DNA from: an uncultured Clostridia bacterium
GTDB taxonomy: Bacteria; Bacillota; Clostridia; Oscillospirales; Ruminococcaceae
Assembly (NCBI GenBank): GCA_947624575.1
Contig: CANQKY010000012.1
Location: forward strand, 1 to 36,846
DNA: 36,846 nt
Direction: 5' to 3'
The notes under the pieces are model-generated. The model did no database searches, had not been told where the DNA came from, and was given only the letters and a program-made list of their open reading frames with translations. A program made the position numbers and the translations under genes. This document shows positions 34,595 through 36,846 of the stretch, in pieces. Within the stretch, counting starts at the first letter, position 1. Each line of letters opens with the position of its first letter.

Positions 34595-35437
34595 TTAAGC
34601 TTTTTCGTACTCCGGCTGCCATGCGGCGAATCCCGCAAGCTGCTCATCGGTGCGGTGATAATAGCGAACACCTTTGTTCAACTTGGCAATCTGATTCATT
34701 TCCTCATCGGTCAGCTTAAAATCGAGAATATCCAGATTGTCCCTGATGTGATCCAAATTTTTGCTGCCGGGGATCACCACAAATCCCATTTGCGTGTGCC
34801 AGCGCAAGATGACCTGCGCGGGAGATTTGCCATACTTTTCTCCAAGCTGCCGAAAAACCGGTTCTTCAAGGAGCGACCGGTCGCCATGTCCAAGCGGATA
34901 CCACGACATCAGCTTGATGTCATACCGATCAAGCGTTTTGCGAAGCTCGTCCTGCGTAAAATAGGGGTGTGCTTCCGCCTGCATAAATTGCGGCACGATC
35001 TCCCATTTGGTTTTCAGCTCATCGATATATTTCCCCTCAAAATTGGAGATCCCGATGGCTTTCGCTTTTCCCTCTTTGTATGCCTTCTCCAGAAGCCTGT
35101 ATCCGGTAAGCCAGTTTCCCGCAGGCTGGTGGATATAAAGAAGGTCCACATATGTAACGCCAAGACGCTCCAGTGTTTCGTCAACAGCGTTTTCGTTTTC
35201 ATATTCACTTGGCCAGAGCTTTGTGGAGAGAAACACCTTTTCTCTCGGCACACCGCTGGCTTTGATCCCACGACCGCAGGCTCTTTCGTTGACATAGGCA
35301 GCCGCAGTATCCACACACTCGTATCCCATCTTGAGCGCTTCTCTTACGCTGACCTCTGCGTCATTCGGTGCGATCATATAGGTTCCGATCCCGATAACCG
35401 GACACTCTTTGCCGTTGTTCATTTTTACATATTCCAT
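34595..35437 (-). CDS. Aldo/keto reductase
   Basis: A 280-residue NADPH-dependent oxidoreductase of the AKR superfamily, compact AKR5-like type. The catalytic tetrad is visible: Asp and Tyr in CVDTAAAYVNE, Lys in VFLSTKLW and His in DLLYIHQP. GISNFEGKYIDEL and the C-terminal cofactor site VVIPGSKNLDHIRDN are also conserved. It reduces small aldehydes or ketones; the substrate is unknown. GGAGGAGC precedes the ATG, which lies one base after the stop of the TetR gene, so the regulator and enzyme form an operon. Confidence 0.94.
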   Translation of the reverse strand: MEYVKMNNGKECPVIGIGTYMIAPNDAEVSVREALKMGYECVDTAAAYVNERACGRGIKASGVPREKVFLSTKLWPSEYENENAVDETLERLGVTYVDLLYIHQPAGNWLTGYRLLEKAYKEGKAKAIGISNFEGKYIDELKTKWEIVPQFMQAEAHPYFTQDELRKTLDRYDIKLMSWYPLGHGDRSLLEEPVFRQLGEKYGKSPAQVILRWHTQMGFVVIPGSKNLDHIRDNLDILDFKLTDEEMNQIAKLNKGVRYYHRTDEQLAGFAAWQPEYEKA

Positions 35438-35438
35438 T

Positions 35439-36077
35439 CTATGCTCCTCCTTGCCTGTCGGGCGGCAGATAGGGTGCTAACGCCGGCGAGATCACGGTTT
35501 TGCAGAATTGCTCTGTTTTTTCCGAACCGATCACCTTCGCGTCCGACATACACCATGCCACCATCAATCCGTAAAGCTCTGCGTTGATATAGAGTGCAAG
35601 CTCATCTACGGGAGCGTTCTCGGTAAGCTCACCCCGTTTTACAGCCGCGTTCAAAACCTCCTGCATGGCACGGTAGTCATAAGCATACTTTGTGATTTTC
35701 TCACCGCGAATATCCATCTCGGCAGGGGACAGGTTGTTTCTGATCCACTGCCTGCATATTTCTATGCCGATTTCCTCTATTGCGGAAAGAAAGCTCTTGC
35801 AATAAAAGGAAAGCCGTTTTGTGATATCCGTATCCGGCAGTTCGTTTGCCAATTCGGCAAGGCGGTAAAAGTCGGTCTGATTGATCGCTTCTATGATGTC
35901 CTCCTTGCACTTAAAATAAGTGTAAAAGGAACCGGTTGCCACCTTTGCCTCACGGGCTATCTCCTCAATCGAGACATGATGAAACCCCTTCTCTGCGATG
36001 ACCTTCTTTGCCGCCGCCACGATTTTTGCTCTGGTTTCCATTGCCCTCTTTTGGCGGTTTGTCCTCGGCTGATCCAA
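35439..36077 (-). CDS. TetR/AcrR-family transcriptional regulator
   Basis: A 212-residue repressor. The N-terminal helix-turn-helix domain reads TRAKIVAAAKKVIAEKGF, then SIEEIAREAKVATGSFYTYFKCKEDII (about residues 15-62), with the classic TetR recognition helix. The ligand-binding C-terminal domain is helical and not assignable. The likely start is TTG 36077, because GGAGGTGA sits at ideal spacing; an ATG further upstream (36113) has no such site. It probably controls itself and the coupled aldo/keto reductase, perhaps through the palindromes at 36121-36147. Confidence 0.9.
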   Translation of the reverse strand: MDQPRTNRQKRAMETRAKIVAAAKKVIAEKGFHHVSIEEIAREAKVATGSFYTYFKCKEDIIEAINQTDFYRLAELANELPDTDITKRLSFYCKSFLSAIEEIGIEICRQWIRNNLSPAEMDIRGEKITKYAYDYRAMQEVLNAAVKRGELTENAPVDELALYINAELYGLMVAWCMSDAKVIGSEKTEQFCKTVISPALAPYLPPDRQGGA

Positions 36078-36120
36078 TTCTTCACCTCCGTTCTCCCGTT
36101 TATAGGATAGCATATTTCTG

Positions 36121-36147
36121 AATGAAATTCAATGAATTATATTCATT
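36121..36147 (-). promoter_or_regulatory. Candidate TetR operator overlapping a -10 box
   Basis: Overlapping palindromes: TGAAATTCA (36123-36131), ATTCAATGAAT (36127-36137) and AATGAATTATATTCATT (36131-36147). On the minus strand they contain TATAAT (36141-36136), a perfect -10; no good -35 was seen at 17 bases. The position before the TetR gene suits autoregulation. Confidence 0.5.
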
Positions 36148-36183
36148 TTCTGTAAATTTTTTATGAACAAGGGTAGTGTTTTT

Positions 36184-36846
36184 TTACTGCGGCGTGTCCT
36201 GCTCCGCCTTTTCTTTATGCAGTGCCTCCAGCAGATTGCGGCGGCGGTTGCGGACTTCCTCCGGCATCGGGGTGATCTCGCCTGCTTTGGTCAGCGCCCA
36301 TTTGGTCAGCAGCGGACCGATCAGTTCATAGACCAGAATGGCAAACAGCGTGATATTGCGAATCAGATTCCCTTGGCTGCCAAGCTGCATCGCCATGGCG
36401 CTCATGCCGAGCGCCACGCCTGCCTGCGGTAGCAGGGTGATACCGAGATAGCGGCAGATCTGCGGCTCACAGTGTACCGCCTTGGCACTGAGGTAGGCGC
36501 CGATATATTTTCCCGCCGAACGGAACAGAATGTAAATCACGCCGATCAGGACAATGATCCAGTCGGAGAAAACGCTCAGTTCCAGTCCTGCGCCGCTGAT
36601 GACAAAGAAAAGGGCGAAAAGCGGGGAGGTCCACTTGTCGGCGGCGCCCATCAGGTTGTTTGACAGCGGGCAGAGGTTGCAGAACACCGTTCCCAGCATC
36701 ATGCAGACCAGCAAAGAAGAAAAGCCGACCGTCACCGGTCCGATATGAAATTCCAGCATTGCCAGCGAGGCGGTGAGAAAGACAAAGGCGATGGTCATGT
36801 TGAGGCGGTTGGTATTGGAATTGAAAAGGCGTTCCAGCTGGGTCAG
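36184..36846 (-). CDS. Cation:proton antiporter (CPA2/Kef-type), C-terminal part (partial)
   Basis: The reading frame is open to the window edge, so the gene's start lies beyond base 36846; at least 220 residues are seen. Several membrane helices are present, with FFVISGAGLELSVF (a typical Na+/H+ exchanger-domain helix) and GITLLPQAGVALGMSAMAMQLG, which matches the conserved second half of the CPA2 transport domain. The C-terminal 40 residues are charged and cytoplasmic (MPEEVRNRRRNLLEALHKEK). It likely exchanges Na+ or K+ for H+ at the membrane. An internal ATG at 36798 is not a real start, since the same frame continues upstream. Confidence 0.88.
   Translation of the reverse strand: MTQLERLFNSNTNRLNMTIAFVFLTASLAMLEFHIGPVTVGFSSLLVCMMLGTVFCNLCPLSNNLMGAADKWTSPLFALFFVISGAGLELSVFSDWIIVLIGVIYILFRSAGKYIGAYLSAKAVHCEPQICRYLGITLLPQAGVALGMSAMAMQLGSQGNLIRNITLFAILVYELIGPLLTKWALTKAGEITPMPEEVRNRRRNLLEALHKEKAEQDTPQ

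Noticed and set aside
34436..35587. A 383-codon plus-strand frame opposite the aldo/keto reductase
   Set aside because: It runs through a strong terminator hairpin and opposite an AKR gene with an intact catalytic tetrad; its translation shows no domain.

Overview
The window is GC-rich, densely packed DNA from the chromosome of a Gram-positive anaerobe of the class Clostridia, most likely an Oscillospirales/Ruminococcaceae-type gut bacterium. This rests on a PyrR-attenuated pyrimidine operon with the two-subunit type 1B dihydroorotate dehydrogenase (pyrK-pyrD), a CIRCE/HrcA heat-shock operon, strong AGGAGG-type ribosome binding sites, a murA-ftsQ-ftsZ cluster, secreted enzymes ending in dockerin modules, and TTG/GTG starts. 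No phage, transposase, integrase or CRISPR array was seen.

Layout. 1-2362: the end of ilvC with its terminator, then rmuC and a GNAT acetyltransferase. 2363-3313: a membrane-anchored alpha/beta hydrolase on the minus strand. 3373-4514: a consensus promoter, a yybP-ykoY-like (manganese) riboswitch with its terminator, and a CaCA-family cation exchanger. 4530-14381: the pyrimidine operon, with promoter, PyrR-binding leader and attenuator, pyrR, pyrC, pyrF, carA, carB, an unknown four-helix membrane protein, pyrK, pyrD and ruvX; pyrB and pyrE are not here. 14386-19451: two separately promoted, secreted GH18 glycosidases with FIVAR-like and dockerin modules. 19452-20159: a DUF421 membrane protein. 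20252-25004: hrcA-grpE-dnaK-dnaJ behind a CIRCE operator.

25006-30695 (minus strand): an archaeal-type phosphoglycerate mutase/homoserine kinase-like gene coupled to an RluA-family pseudouridine synthase, then the cell-division and wall group murA-ftsQ-ftsZ. 30846-33672 (plus strand): two tandem cytoplasmic BNR/sialidase-like proteins translationally coupled to a DUF436 protein. 33762-33838: tRNA-Pro(GGG). After the tRNA the DNA becomes visibly more AT-rich and holds a frameshifted membrane-protein gene, an aldo/keto reductase and a TetR regulator. The window ends inside a cation:proton antiporter gene.

The items most worth following up are the BNR-BNR-DUF436 cassette with its mosaic duplication, the riboswitch-controlled CaCA exchanger (probably a Mn2+ exporter), the dockerin-tagged GH18 pair, the unknown membrane protein inside the pyr operon, and the unusual FtsZ C-terminus. 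No clear case of an entirely new system was found. The BNR/DUF436 cassette is the nearest candidate.
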